A DNA stretch of 64,000 nucleotides, from positions 97,480,316 through 97,544,315 of the forward strand of contig CM047810.1 in the NCBI GenBank assembly GCA_026214975.1, in the 5' to 3' direction. The position numbers were made by a program, and so were the translations under genes. Within the stretch, counting starts at the first letter, position 1; the number at the start of each line of letters is the position of its first letter. This DNA is from Gentiana macrophylla. Its lineage: Eukaryota; Streptophyta; Magnoliopsida; Gentianales; Gentianaceae. Positions 1-10,796 of the stretch are shown in pieces. Below the pieces are notes generated by a model. That model was given only the letters and a program-made list of their open reading frames with translations, was not told where the DNA came from and did no database searches.

Positions 1-2525
1 TACTTTACTAATATTGATGCCCAGTCTACGAAAGACTTATCAACATTCTAGTCAAGTCCACATATTAAAATATATGACTTTGAAATGACTGGAGGTTTGC
101 TTTAATCCTCAAAGGATATAAGCTATGACAGCATCCCGCCAAAGGTTCTATCTCGAATAAATTAAGATACCGTTAGTCTCGCAAAAAGTCTTAGGAATCA
201 CCCATATTTTCTCGCTTTGTAACGAATCCGTTATTTGTTCTTAGCTAAAACCTTACATTCGAATGAATTGATTCCGTTGTTCGGCAAGAAAGTCTTAGGG
301 AATCACCCATATTTCCCGCTTTACGACGAAAATCAAGCAAGACTCGAGTGGTAAGAGATCACGGTGCTGTTAACTCTCTACCTTTTAGGGAATCACCCCT
401 AAATTACTCGCTGCGTTGAAAGTTAAACTTTCCTATTCATTCGACTCTTCTCCGTGTAGTTCCAATTTCTCCCACTTTGGGCTGAGATACTCGGTGGTTC
501 TACAAGAGTTTCAACAATTGGAGTATCAAACTCCATTCACGGTGGTTATGGCTTTTAAACCAACCTCTATGATCAGGATCCTATACAGTCCACTAAGGAC
601 TATAGGTCATCAATCTACCCTATAGACCGTAAGGTCTTGCAATGGGTAATGGACAAACCATACTCCCACTGCATTCGGGGTGGATTGATATACTGATCTA
701 GTTTAGTAGTTCTTATTAGTGTTATCACCAACTGCCGGTGTTGGATGTGGACTGAACACATCAGTTAGTAACATCTTGAGTACAAATACTTCAAGATCCA
801 AGGTTTTTATTTATAGACTCTATCAGACCGAGTTTGACAATATAACCGTCATTCTCTGATTTTACGAGTTTTATAACCAACCTTTACTCAATGCATTAAG
901 ATATTTCACGACCTAATCGTGTACACAAAATTTCCAGTCCTACCTTCAAGCACTAAATGCTAAATGTCTATATTCACGGAAGTGGGGTGAACCAAATTCA
1001 CTCCGTATCCACAAATGCGTAGACATCTTTTAGGTAGACTTCTCGGTTTTTCATTACAACGTAAACCGTTATTTTGAAACCAATATCTTAAATGAGTTCA
1101 GCAGCGTATCGTAGCACATCAATAACTATATAAGGCAAATTTATGGTGTATCCCTTAGTGAAAACATTCCACCTGGGGGCGGGCCGAGCATCGATCCGAA
1201 GACTACGCAATAACCTATTTCGAGTATGGAATACTCTATCTCTCGTGAAATCGAGATTTCTTCCAAATATTTTGGATAAACTTACCGAGTCTCGAATAGT
1301 CATCGACACAAGATGTCACTATTTAAAAGCTCCCACTAGCTTGTACCTTTCATATGACCCCAAGGTCAATATGAACAAGCTATGTAACTTCTTTAAATCT
1401 ATTACCCTTTCCGATTGAAAGGAAACTTAGGCATTGTTCCTTTGAGACAGGGTCTTTTTTGACCGAGATAGGAATCACCCTAAGCCAGTCTTCAGATCTT
1501 GTCTTTAGGGAATATGCACTAATTAATGGAATAGAAAGAAGCGTTTATCGAAATACGGAAACCATTTGCATTTATATATTTTAAGATGTGTTACTAATAC
1601 CTTTTCAGCAATCCGTAGTGGTTCTGACTTTATCAAACAAAAGTCTGACTCTTGGATTCGTGCTACGAATGTTATATTCATCGTCAATAAGACAAACAAA
1701 TTATCCAATTGAAATTGAATACGTTCGTTCCAACGAATCCGAAAACAGAAAATGAATTTTCTGTGATACTCAAGAATTGAATCCGAGATTCATTTCCTTA
1801 TATCACTACCACTAGTCTATCTGAAATAACTGCCCGTTGTATATTTTATTTATCGTTTAATGCAAAGCTACCTAGTTCTTCCAAAGAACATTAGCTTTCG
1901 AGAAAATTGCTAAGGATGCATTGGTCAGTGATCCGAAATCACTTTCCTTATCCTCTAATTTTCAATTTATTAATTTTCCGGTTTAGCCTTAAAACTACTT
2001 AGTTTAGATGACTAACACGTACAAACATTCTTTCCCATTCTTGACTTTCCTTAGATGGAAACAGTCTTGAACTAGCAGTTCGTTCGAGTAGACACTACTC
2101 TTGAACAGTGGGATGTTCAGTGTTACTTGCTTTGACTATCGATTTTTCTAATCATCAAATCAGAAGACCAAAACTCCCACTAGTTTATCGGTTCCAAATA
2201 CCGTCTAACTAGCAACACTTTGTATTTATGATTTTTCAAAGATTAGAACATCACCTAGAACTAAGCTCCCACTAGTTTATCAGTTCCAAATACTGTCTAA
2301 CTAGTAACGCTTTATTCTTGTTTTTCCAATGGAAAAACTCTTGTGCAATCCATTACACATTTCTAATGATTCAGAAAAACAACAAATCATGAGACTAAGG
2401 CTCCCACTAGTTTATCGATTCCAAATACCGTCTAACAAGCAACGCCTTAGGTATGATTTTCCGATTTTTCAATTTAGAAATTTGTTGTGTAGTTACACTT
2501 TTAAAATTCACTAAATGAATTTAAT
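1..2525. other. Noncoding repeat-derived sequence left of the first copia remnant
   Basis: No convincing gene is visible; the short open frames show no known domain. The motif 'gggaatcaccc' followed by an AT-rich stretch and 'ctcgctt' recurs near 190, 290 and 390, with a weaker copy near 1470. 'Ctcccact' also recurs along the stretch. This looks like the noncoding part of an old LTR retrotransposon, possibly on the minus strand, but I cannot assign a family. Confidence covers only 'noncoding and repetitive'. Confidence 0.4.
2174..2450. repeat. Three spaced copies of a ~43-bp motif
   Basis: A motif starting 'ctcccactagtttatc' and continuing 'ttccaaata..gtctaac.agcaac' begins at 2174, 2266 and 2401. 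The copies are separated by different AT-rich fillers, so this is an irregular repeat rather than a tidy tandem array. It directly precedes the copia coding remnant. No function is evident. Confidence 0.7.
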
Positions 2526-4222
2526 ATGATAGTCTTATGTCATCTTTTGTTGTTCTATCTAACCACTCTTGGCATGGCTCGGATGCGGACTGAGGATCCT
2601 CTTGTCATGAAGGAAGGAGATCATGCCTCTGTCACGGCTTTGAATGCGTGGAAGCACTCTGACTTCCTGTGCAAGGACTACATCCTGAGTTTTTTGGAGA
2701 ACTCGATCTATGGGGTGTATTGCTCACAGAAGTCTGCTAAATCCTTGTGGCAGGCTTTGGAGAAAAAGTACAAAATCAAGGATGCTGTCTCGAAGAAATT
2801 TGTTGTGCGGGGTTTGGTGTCCCAAGGGTTCCAACAGAAAGAAGGCCTTGACTTCTTTGATACTTACTCACCATTTACGAGAATCACTTCCATAAGGGTT
2901 CTCATTGCTGTAGCTGCAGTCAATAACTTGGAAGTCTGTCAAATGGATATGAAGACTGCCTTCTTGAATGGTGAGTTGGAAGAAGAGATTTACGTGAAAC
3001 AACCTGAGGGGTTTGTTGTTCCAGGGCAAGAGAGTAAGGTGTGCAGACTCGTTAAGTCTTTGTATGGACTTAAACAAGCACCAAAATAGTGGCATATCAG
3101 ATTTGATAATGTTATGTTGTCAAATGGATTTAAGATTAACGAGTGTGATAAATATGTCTACATTAAGAACACACCTAATGCCTATGTGAAAAATATGTGG
3201 ATGACATGCTGATAATGAGAAGTACTCATGATATCATCATGAATACTAAGAAGATGTTAACAAAGAACTTTGATATGAAGGACCCAGGAGTTGCGGATGT
3301 GATACTGGGATTAAGATCTCTAGAGTACCCGATGGACTTGTGTTATCACAAACTCATTATATTGAATCTGTTTTGAAAAGATTTAACATCTTTGATGAAA
3401 GTCTAGTGAGCACTCCTCTTGACCTAAGTGTGCAGTTAGCCAAGAATAGAGGTGAACTCAGCCGATCGATTGAGATATTCTCAAGTGATTGGAAGTCTAA
3501 TGTACATAACCAATTGTACACGACCAGACTTATCATGTGCGGTGAATAAACGGAGTAGGTTCACGAGCAATCCAGATCATAATCATTGAAAAGCCTTAAA
3601 TAGGTTGTTGAGGTACATAAAGTACACTATGAGTCTAGGATTACGGTATACTAGATATCCAGCAGTATTAGAAGGATATTGTGATGCCAACTGGATATCA
3701 GATACGGAAGATTTGAAGTCCACCGGTGGATACTTGTTCACGATTGGTGGTGCAGCTGTCTCCTGGAAGTCTACGAGACAAACGTGTGTACCTCGCTCTA
3801 CAATGGAAGCCGAGTTCATAGCACTAGATAAGGCTGGAGAAGAAGCTGAATGGCTTAGGAATTTCCTAGAGGATATTCCGTGTTGGCCTAAGCTTGTGGC
3901 TGCTATCAGCATACACTGCGATAGTCAATCTGCAATAGGGAGGGCACATAGTAGTATGTATAATGGTAAGTCTCGACACATACTCCATAGACACAATACC
4001 ATTAAACAGTTGATCTCTAATGGTGTGATTTCCATCGATTATATAAGATCGAAGGAGAATCTTGCGGATCTGCTTACAAAAGGTTTAGCTAGAGATCAGA
4101 TGTCAATTTTGACAATCGGAATGGGACTGAAGCCTATTATGCATGTTTCCTTGTATTGGCAACCCAACCATGCTGACTGGAGATCCCAAGATCATGGTTC
4201 AAAAGGGACAACTAAGATATAA
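2526..4222 (+). pseudogene. Decayed Ty1/copia gag-pol with gag fused in frame to reverse transcriptase
   Basis: The first open frame (2526-3089) begins with a copia-type gag segment with conserved W and Y positions ('SLWQALEKKY'). Around 2800-2810 it runs directly into reverse transcriptase ('FDTYSPFTRITSIRVL', 'QMDMKTAFLNGELEEEIYV', 'KSLYGLKQAP'). Protease and integrase are missing, so an internal deletion joined gag to RT in frame. A stop at 3088 and frameshifts follow; a broken YVDD region is visible near 3190. A second frame (3605-4222) is RNase H with the catalytic cluster 'YCDANW', 'MEAEF', 'CDSQSAIG', the pattern 'KSRHI.HRHN' and the C-terminal 'ADLLTKGL'. The order gag-RT-RNase H and the LTR at 4690 fix the plus orientation. 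It is inactive. The RNase H resembles that of the copia element at 39596-46157. Confidence 0.9.
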
Positions 4223-4689
4223 GGAACAGTCTAGCACTTACCCATTATAAGAGAATAAAAGTGTTGTCTGCAGAGGGTGTGAGGTTAAGCAAAGCTTTTA
4301 ATGATTCCTATATCTTGATATTCAAGTGAGGTAGGGCAGAATACCCTTGATAGGAGGTCACCTATGTAAGTGTGAAGTGGGGCCGCTTCAGAGAATTTTT
4401 AAGCTTGAATTCTCTAAAGCACTTTAAAAACCAAGTGTTGTCCATGGCCAAGACGGACACAACCATGAGAACCGAAAGGTGCTAGGGAAATATTGTGTGA
4501 GTGCTATTGTCATGGTTTACACTAAAAATTGAATAGTTCAAGAGCTAGTTCACCGATTAGCCGAGTAAATCCGATAGTACTTCACTAAAGCGGGTTCAAG
4601 GCTAAAGCTACCTCTCCGATGCAATATTTTCCATCGACTTCTCTTGAGTCTACATTTGCATTTGCATTAATTTTCATTCATGTGGGGAT
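4223..4689 (+). other. Copia 3' untranslated spacer ending in the polypurine tract
   Basis: Noncoding sequence between the RNase H stop and the 3' LTR. It ends with 'tcatgtggggat' (about 4678-4689), the polypurine tract that primes plus-strand DNA synthesis in this copia group. The copia element at 39596-46157 has the same tract in reverse complement next to its 3' LTR. Confidence 0.75.
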
Positions 4690-5078
4690 TGTTGGAGATA
4701 TCCTATTTTAATGGGTTGAAATGGTCAACTTTAGCGTGAATTTGGATATGCTCGGTGTGATTCACCGGGAGCTTATTACGTCTAAAAATTCTACTCACGG
4801 AGTAGATAATGTTTGGCTTTGGAATCACTCGATTCGGATATCGGGTGAATGAGAAATTAATGCCTAAAGTTGGTTGAAAATGTGTTGGAGATAAGAGTTG
4901 AAGGGAGAACCTCAACTCAATCTCCCACATTGGAAAGATAGAGCCTTGAGCTCCATATATAAGAAACTAGTGTATGCTCTTATAGATGTGCCCAGGAGGG
5001 CAAGGCACTTTTGTGCGGGGAGCGGGACTGGAGATAATTCCACACACGCAGCTTGCCTTCATATCGCCTATCCGGTGG

Positions 5079-5154
5079 CTCGGCTCGTGCTCGAGCTGAC
5101 CTCGGCTCGTGCTCGAGCTGACCACGGCTCGAGCTCGAGCTGACCTCGGCTCGG
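5079..5154. repeat. 22-bp tandem repeat, ~3.5 copies, in the LTR
   Basis: Units begin at 5079, 5101, 5123 and a partial one at 5145. The consensus is CTCGGCTCGTGCTCGAGCTG plus AC. It is CpG-rich within an AT-rich LTR and contains the palindrome GAGCTCGAGCTC in the third unit. Confidence 0.9.
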
Positions 5155-5496
5155 TTCAGGTGTCGTTTGAAATTAACCAGAAAATTAATTAGTTAATCGT
5201 GAAGCGGTTGGAAGGTTCCAGAATAATGTGGAAACGAATTCTGAGTAAAATAAGTCGGTCTAAAGTTAATTAATTAAATTAATTCGGCCGAAGATAGCTT
5301 TTCTTGAGGGAAAAGTCGAGAAATTAAATCATCCGACCAATCAGAATTCAGAATACACGTCATCCAACCAATCAGAATCGTGGAATTAGTCGACTAATAA
5401 AATTTCGGCCCACTTTCTTTTCCAAGAGGAAAAGTCAGCCGACTTTAATGACGTGTTCTGCCCAATCACATTCAAACATTGGCTCATCCTCTCCAC

Positions 5497-5504
5497 TATA
5501 TAAA
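5497..5504 (+). promoter_or_regulatory. TATA box of the copia LTR
   Basis: TATATAAA in the context 'ctccactatataaagaacc' is a good plant TATA box for LTR-driven transcription. A second candidate, TATATAAG, lies at 4956-4963. Which one is used cannot be told from sequence. Confidence 0.5.
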
Positions 5505-5829
5505 GAACCCCAAGGATGAAGGTTGAGGCATTCGATTTCCTCTTGTGTCTTCCACTACTAAAAGTGGTCGAGCATATAGTCTAGTTCTCGAGTCGAAGTG
5601 AAGTCGGAGCACTCGTAAGTTCGCGGAGCTTGGATTGTTGAAGTGCCTCTCAATCCAAGCGTAAGCCGTTGTATTTTGGGAGGCAGTTGCTACTACCGTG
5701 GGCACCATACCGGAGCAATCTGTCTTAAGGAAAGAGTTTCATAACTCGCCTCGGTTTGTTTTTATTTACGCATTGCACTTTAATTTATCAATTGTTTTAA
5801 GTCCGATCAGTACTATAATTGCATATTTG

Positions 5830-5928
5830 TTAGATCTATATCGTAATAGCTGTGTTTCATTAGATCTATCATATAGTTCTGTTAATTTATTAGATCTACA
5901 CCATAAGTGCATTCATTTGTTAGATCTA
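5830..5928. repeat. 30-bp tandem repeat with invariant TTAGATCTA core, 4 copies
   Basis: TTAGATCTA, which carries the palindrome TAGATCTA, occurs at 5830, 5860, 5890 and 5920, exactly 30 bp apart, while the bases between cores vary. Because 30 is a multiple of three, the open frame through it encodes a degenerate ten-residue repeat of the type (L/S)LDL plus six residues. It lies near the 3' end of the LTR. Confidence 0.9.
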
Positions 5929-6047
5929 CATAATAAAATAAGATTTTATTTCGAGTTAATTATTTTCTCGCATTTAATTATCCGTAATTACATCCGTGAA
6001 TTACGGATCTGCTCATCATCACTCCACACGCGACACTATCACCAACA

Positions 6048-6325
6048 TAAACACTAAAAAATGACTTTGGCCACCACGATTATTTTACATGAAAATAACG
6101 TCAGTGATACTGACGTTAATATTGAAAACTAAAATCAGTGACACAGACGTTACATTTCAAAACAAAAACCAACAGCACCAACGTTATAGTTATAAGAGTG
6201 CCACTACTTAGTATCGTCAGATCCACCGACATTATTTTTTAAAAGGGATGTCGGTGGCATCGACGTTTATAGAGTGGTGATAGATGTTAAAAATCAAAAA
6301 AGGGGCTGATAGTAAAAATTGTGGT

Positions 6326-6328
<3 letters not shown>
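6048..6328. mobile_element. Possible CACTA-type transposon end with subterminal repeats
   Basis: 'CACTAaaaaa' at about 6051 is followed by a cluster of degenerate ACGTC/GACGTT motifs in both orientations, for example 'acgtcagtgatactgacgtt', and CACCGAC variants. Such subterminal inverted motifs next to a CACTA terminus are typical of En/Spm-type elements. No second end or target duplication was found, so this is a remnant at best. Confidence 0.35.

Positions 6329-6362
<34 letters not shown>
6329..6362. repeat. (TA)n microsatellite
   Basis: About 17 TA dinucleotides. It directly abuts the TA-flanked start of the truncated MITE, so the target TA is lost in the array. Confidence 0.95.
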
Positions 6363-6363
<1 letters not shown>

Positions 6364-6517
6364 TACCTTCGTTCCAAAATATAAATCATCCTACATTTTT
6401 AGATTTATCCCCCTGTATAAGCCGTTTTACATTACTAATGCAACAATATTTATTACTAATTTCAAACTCAAGTCAGTGGCATTTTAAACATTAATCTTCA
6501 AATTTATGACATTCAAC
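6363..6517. mobile_element. Truncated Stowaway-like (Tc1/mariner) MITE
   Basis: It starts 'ctaccttcgttccaaaatat', matching the terminal inverted repeat of the intact MITE at 36534-37211, and is preceded by TA. Internal sequence ('aatttatgacattcaacta') also matches that element. The right terminal repeat is gone and replaced by a TA/GT microsatellite. It lacks the nested MULE found in the other copy. Confidence 0.7.

Positions 6518-6553
<36 letters not shown>
6518..6553. repeat. (TA)n(GT)n compound microsatellite
   Basis: A short TA run is followed by about 11 GT units, at the broken end of the MITE. Confidence 0.95.
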
Positions 6554-7124
6554 GATGAGACTTTACCCGATTACTCATAAATTACACCTAAAACCAGCTA
6601 TTCACCCACGTTGTAACCGATAAAGTGCAATGAGGTTTCATTGTCATTGCACTCGGTTTGGTTAGGATTGCATCGTGAAGAGAAAGCTAAGATGCAAAGT
6701 TGTGGTGACAAGGCTAGAAAGGGAGTCAATTGTGTCATAGTTGAAATCTAAATGGTTACAATGTAAAACCCTAAAATTGTAATCAAGGGCTTTTACGTCT
6801 TTTTGGGTATTTCAGAAAATATATATGTATTATTTGTTTATAAGGACGTGTTTTGGGGAGCAATTACTCACTTGGTGACAATCGAAAAAGATCATCATTT
6901 ATAAGGACGATTTTATCCAACTTTCCTAAATTACCCCTTTTACATCAGATTCAATTCCCTGAATTTCTTCGATTTCTTCACGTTCATCTTTTCATTTTCT
7001 ATCCTCCATTCTCGCAAATCTCATGGCTTCCCCTGCCGGCTGGATCCTCCATTGTTGTCAGCAAGGCCGACGCTGTGCGAAAATTACTTGCGAGAAATCC
7101 TTTTGAAGAACATTCAGTCAGAGT

Positions 7125-7241
7125 ATGAGGAAGGGGATTAAAGAAATGAAGCTGAAAAAAGTGCCAGGTTGTAGCTTAATCGATGTTAATGGTGTCGTTT
7201 ATGAATTTGTTGCTGGAGATAGGTCTCATCGACAAAGTTAG
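7125..7241 (+). pseudogene. Fragment of a PPR protein, C-terminal E/E+ motif region
   Basis: A 38-codon stretch from an ATG to a TAG matches the E/E+ region that follows the PPR repeats in plant organelle RNA-editing or processing factors. It contains 'MRKGIKEMKLKKVPGCSL' followed by 'IDVNGVVYEFVAGDRSH', the usual 'KxPGCSWIEV....HEFxxGDxSH' pattern. No PPR repeats precede it: upstream sequence is a different frame that stops at 7124-7126. It is therefore an isolated fragment, perhaps captured by a transposon, not a functional gene. Confidence 0.75.
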
Positions 7242-7504
7242 GTAACCAAAAGTCCATGACCATGCTTCTTCTTCGGCGCCGGACAAAATCAGAAATCGTC
7301 ATTCGTCTGCCTCCAAGTTTGCGAGAATCTCTCTGCTTTCTTCGATCGATTGGTTCCTTCGTTTTCCTGCTGCTTAATTATCCGACGAAGGAAAAATTGA
7401 AGAATTTATAGATCAATTGTGATCATTGAATCCTGAATTTAAAACTTGCTTTGTTCATTTGTATTTTATTTATATTTAACTCCTGCTTTGTTAGAACTTT
7501 GAAG

Positions 7505-8140
7505 ATGGCTGTTGTGCATTTTAAAGCTCTCTGCTATACCATTCCCTCAATCTCCTTTTCAAGCTCTAATCGTGGGAAGTAAGTTAATTTTGAAGAAATG
7601 GTCTAAGAGTTTGAGGGTTGAATCCAAAGCTATGAAGAAATGGTCTGCAAGAGACATTGTCGCCTTGTTCTTCTTCACTGTAGCTTGTTTAATGCTTGCT
7701 CTTAATAGGGTCATTTTGTGCAATTAATTAGAGATTTTGAAACAATTTCTCCTTCCTCCTTTGGATGAAACAATAGATGACTTAAGCTTTTGGGGTTGTT
7801 CAATAAAGGCATTGCAGACTATAGAACTAAATGTTCTGCTGTTGTAATGTCATTGTCACCATGATTTTGTATCTTGCAATTGGATATGTTTTTGTGTGAC
7901 TCTTGTCTTAATGACCTGTTCATTCTGTTATATGTACATCAACTGCTTTTATCATGTTTATTTGTTAATAATCTATGCAGGGCACCTCCACCAACTTTCC
8001 ATCGTGCTGAGAGCAAAATTAATCAAATTACTTTGCCTGAGGATGTATACATGAAAAATTTATTTCAAAAGCATCTGGAATCCAAGTATCATGATGCAAT
8101 CAAGTACTGCCTCTTGACTCTTTGTTTTAAATGTGTGTAG
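7505..8140 (+). pseudogene. Unidentified gene fragments with exon-like pieces
   Basis: An ATG at 7505 opens a serine-rich, transit-peptide-like stretch ('MAVVHFKALCYTIPSISFSS') that reaches a consensus splice donor, gtaagt, at about 7579. An overlapping frame encodes 'MKKWSARDIVALFFFTVACL', which looks like a membrane anchor. After 'tatgcag' at about 7980 another open piece runs 'APPPTFHRAESKINQITLPE' onward. The pieces do not splice into one clean frame. I do not recognise the parent gene; captured or degraded gene fragments fit best. Confidence 0.35.
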
Positions 8141-8990
8141 TTTATAAGCAAGGAGTTAATATTTGGATGATATCCATGAGCTTAAAACTCTGTTTGCTCA
8201 AAATCAGTACCATGAACATTATTGATGTAGCTTGGTTGAGTGTGTAGTTTTTTTTAGGTTTATGGTGGAAATGGTTTCTCTACTTCTTTTCTTTGCAGAG
8301 CTTGTGCTGCTTGTTTGTGAAAGAATTCATATATAAATGCTGATGCTTTGGATGCACATCAAGAAGATTGTTGTTTTGGAGTCTTCTAAGCTTCTGTTCC
8401 ATTTTTCTGGGCTGCTTTGCCATTTTCTTTCCGTTTCGAGGCCTAGACCATTAGTGTTGCATTTTTGCTGGATTGCTTTGCATTTTTTGTTGTTCCTGGT
8501 TTCGCATTTGCTGAAGCTATGGTGGCTGTTCAAGTTTTCGATCAGGTGTTCAATTGAGCTGTTTGTTGTTTGATTGATAAGGGGCATCATGTTTTTTTTG
8601 GTGAACCTGTTGTAGAGGTTAAATGGATGGCACGAGGACTTTGGTAGCCTAGCTTTTTGGTTAAGTTGCAAAATTTCTTCTTCAGAAAAATAGCAAGGAG
8701 TTAATGTTTATTTTGTCTTTTAATCTCTCAAAGGCTTTGGATGATATTTTATTTTTTCCTTTCTTTTTTTGAGTAATGATCAGATCCGACACAACCATTG
8801 TGACACAACGAGTGTCGCATCGTAGATCGACACCGTTGATCGTGATGTAATAATGATCAATTACTTTAACATGCATCACCTTGAAACAAAGAAAGAAAAG
8901 CTATACGTTGATGGTGGGTTCGTGTATGATTTAGAATAAAAGTGATGCGGTGATTTTGATGTCATCGCGTTTACTGATTAGAGAATTGAT

Positions 8991-9012
8991 GCAGTGACAT
9001 TGATGTCACTGC
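8991..9012. repeat. Perfect 10-bp-arm inverted repeat with TG centre
   Basis: GCAGTGACAT, then TG, then ATGTCACTGC: both arms match perfectly. The core (GTGACAT-TG-ATGTCAC) recurs at 22404, 22456 and 22511 in the Mutator-like element, at the edge of the same minisatellite type. Confidence 0.9.
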
Positions 9013-9272
9013 ATATACAATTTCATACAAAAATTGGTAACTTTGTAAAATAAGTGTAGTGTCATTCACATTAGGGTGTAATCGATCCGAGTCGAGTCGA
9101 TACTCTCTAGGGCTCGAGCTTGAATCGACTAAAAAAGTTTGGGCTTGATTGAGCCATAAAAAGGCAACATCGAACTCGACTGGCTAAGTACTCGATATAG
9201 CTCGACGTGGCTCATAAGCTCGATTTCTTCTGAAAAATCTTTCAAATTTCGGGATAAAAAGTTCAACAAAAA

Positions 9273-10307
9273 TGTTGATGTCACTGCATATTTGATTGCC
9301 GATGTCACTACATAAATTATTGATGCCATTTATTTATGATTGTTGATGTCACTGCATAAAATGTTGATGTCACTGCATATCTGATTGCCGATGTCACTGC
9401 ATAAATTGTTGATGTCACGCATATATGATTGCCGATGTCACTGCATAAAAATATGAATTAAGGTGAAAGATTTATGTTGATTGTAGTTTTATATCAAAAG
9501 ATACGGCCATTTGAAGTCGATTTTATGAAGAAAAGAAATCGATTTTATGAAATTGAGTCGGAAAAATATCAAATGTCATCACGGTGTTGCTTCATCAAAG
9601 GTCACCGCATCCCGATGACCACTGCATCCCGATGGTCTCTGTATCACGGTGTCTCTGCATCAGGGGTGGCCACTTCATCACGGTGTCTCTCAGATCGGGG
9701 TGGCCATTTGCGTCGTGGTGTCACTTCATCGCGATGTCTCTACATATATGATTGCCAATGTCACTACATAAATTGTTGATGTCATTCATATATGATTCTG
9801 ATGTCACTGCATAAAATGTTGATGTCACTGCATATCTGATTGCCGATGTCACTGCATAAATTGTTGATGTCACGCATATATGATTGCCGATGTCACTGCA
9901 GATATGATTGTCAATGTCACTGCATATATGATTGCCGATGTCAATGCATCGCGGTGGTCAATGCATCACGGTTGTTAGTGCATCGCGGTGTCTCTGTATC
10001 GGGGTGGTTATTGCATCACGGTGTCTCTCCATATGGGGTGGCTACTGCATCGGGGTTGCCCCTGCATTGCGGCGGTCAATGCATCGCGATGGTCACTGCA
10101 TAGGGTGGTCAATGCATCGCGGGTGTTGCTTCATAAAATGTCAATGCATCACGGTAGTCACTGCATCCCGATGGTCACTGCATCATGGTAGTCATTGCAT
10201 CGGGGTGGTCAATGCATCGCGGGTGGTTACTACATCCGGGGTGGTCTCAGCATTGCGGTGGTCAATGCATCGGGGTGGTCACACCATCGTGGTGGTCAAT
10301 GCATCGG
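9273..10307. repeat. Degenerate minisatellite with GATGTCACTGCAT and GCATCGCGGTGGTCAAT units
   Basis: The left half is built of 'gatgtcactgcat' units alternating with 'tatgattgcc' and 'aaattgtt'. The right half (about 9950-10307) has a period of roughly 17 bp, with units such as TGCATCGCGGTGGTCAA and variants in which 'ggtggtcaa' becomes 'ggtgtctc'. Open frames here read as repeats (for example 'HRGGQCI') in all three phases and are by-products of the period. The same unit family occupies about 22404-23534. Confidence 0.9.
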
Positions 10308-10560
10308 TAAAAAAAAATATCAGCGCCTGCTTAAAATAAAAATAAAAAATTGTTCAGCGTCTGTTTAAAAAAGAAGGGACAATTATTGTTCAGCGTCTGT
10401 TAATCCATACGCCTGTTTTTGGTTTTTTGTTTTTTTTTTCTTCATTAAGGGTATTTGGGTCTATCTACCTAATTTTTGTCCTTATAACTAAGTGTTTGTT
10501 TTGGGTGTCTTTTTTTACTAATTAAGTCAATATGTGTTCTTACGAATAATTGTCCCATAT
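10308..10560. mobile_element. Sequence homologous to the right end of the Mutator-like element
   Basis: The T-rich run, then 'cattaagggtatttgggtct' and 'atctacctaatttttgtcct', parallel 23730-23800 at the right end of the 3-kb MULE, and in both places they follow the minisatellite. This suggests a second member of the same transposon family whose left end I could not place. Confidence 0.5.
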
Positions 10561-10796
10561 ATATATGTATATATGTATTATAAGGGATAGATAATTCACC
10601 GAAATAATATTCGATTTGAGTTATGGTTTCGTTAAATACGGAAGATACATTTATTTAAAGAAATAATTTGAATAAATGACATTATAAATAAATACAAGAT
10701 AAATACAAGATAAATGACATTATAAATGACAATTATTTAGGCTAGTTAATAATATATATTATAAATAAATACAAGATAAATGAAGAAAAGGTTAAA

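Larger units (their letters stand above)
4690..6047 (+). mobile_element. 3' LTR of the copia remnant
   Basis: The LTR starts TGTTGG immediately after the polypurine tract and ends CCAACA, the short terminal inverted repeat expected of an LTR; length is about 1,358 bp. Two TATA-like boxes (4956-4963 and 5497-5504) and two internal tandem repeats lie inside. The 5' LTR is not in the window. The 3' boundary is inferred from the terminal inverted repeat only, because no partner LTR is available for comparison. Confidence 0.75.

Noticed and set aside
9273..10307. CRISPR-like array
   Set aside because: Units are degenerate and contiguous with no unique spacers, and the DNA is plant nuclear.
9474..10339. 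Cys/His-rich open frames over the minisatellite (up to 135 codons), and similar ones at 22582-23560 and 50538-50985
   Set aside because: They arise because a ~17-bp period without common stop words is open in several frames at once. The same peptides appear in shifted phases and no start context, domain or codon bias supports them.
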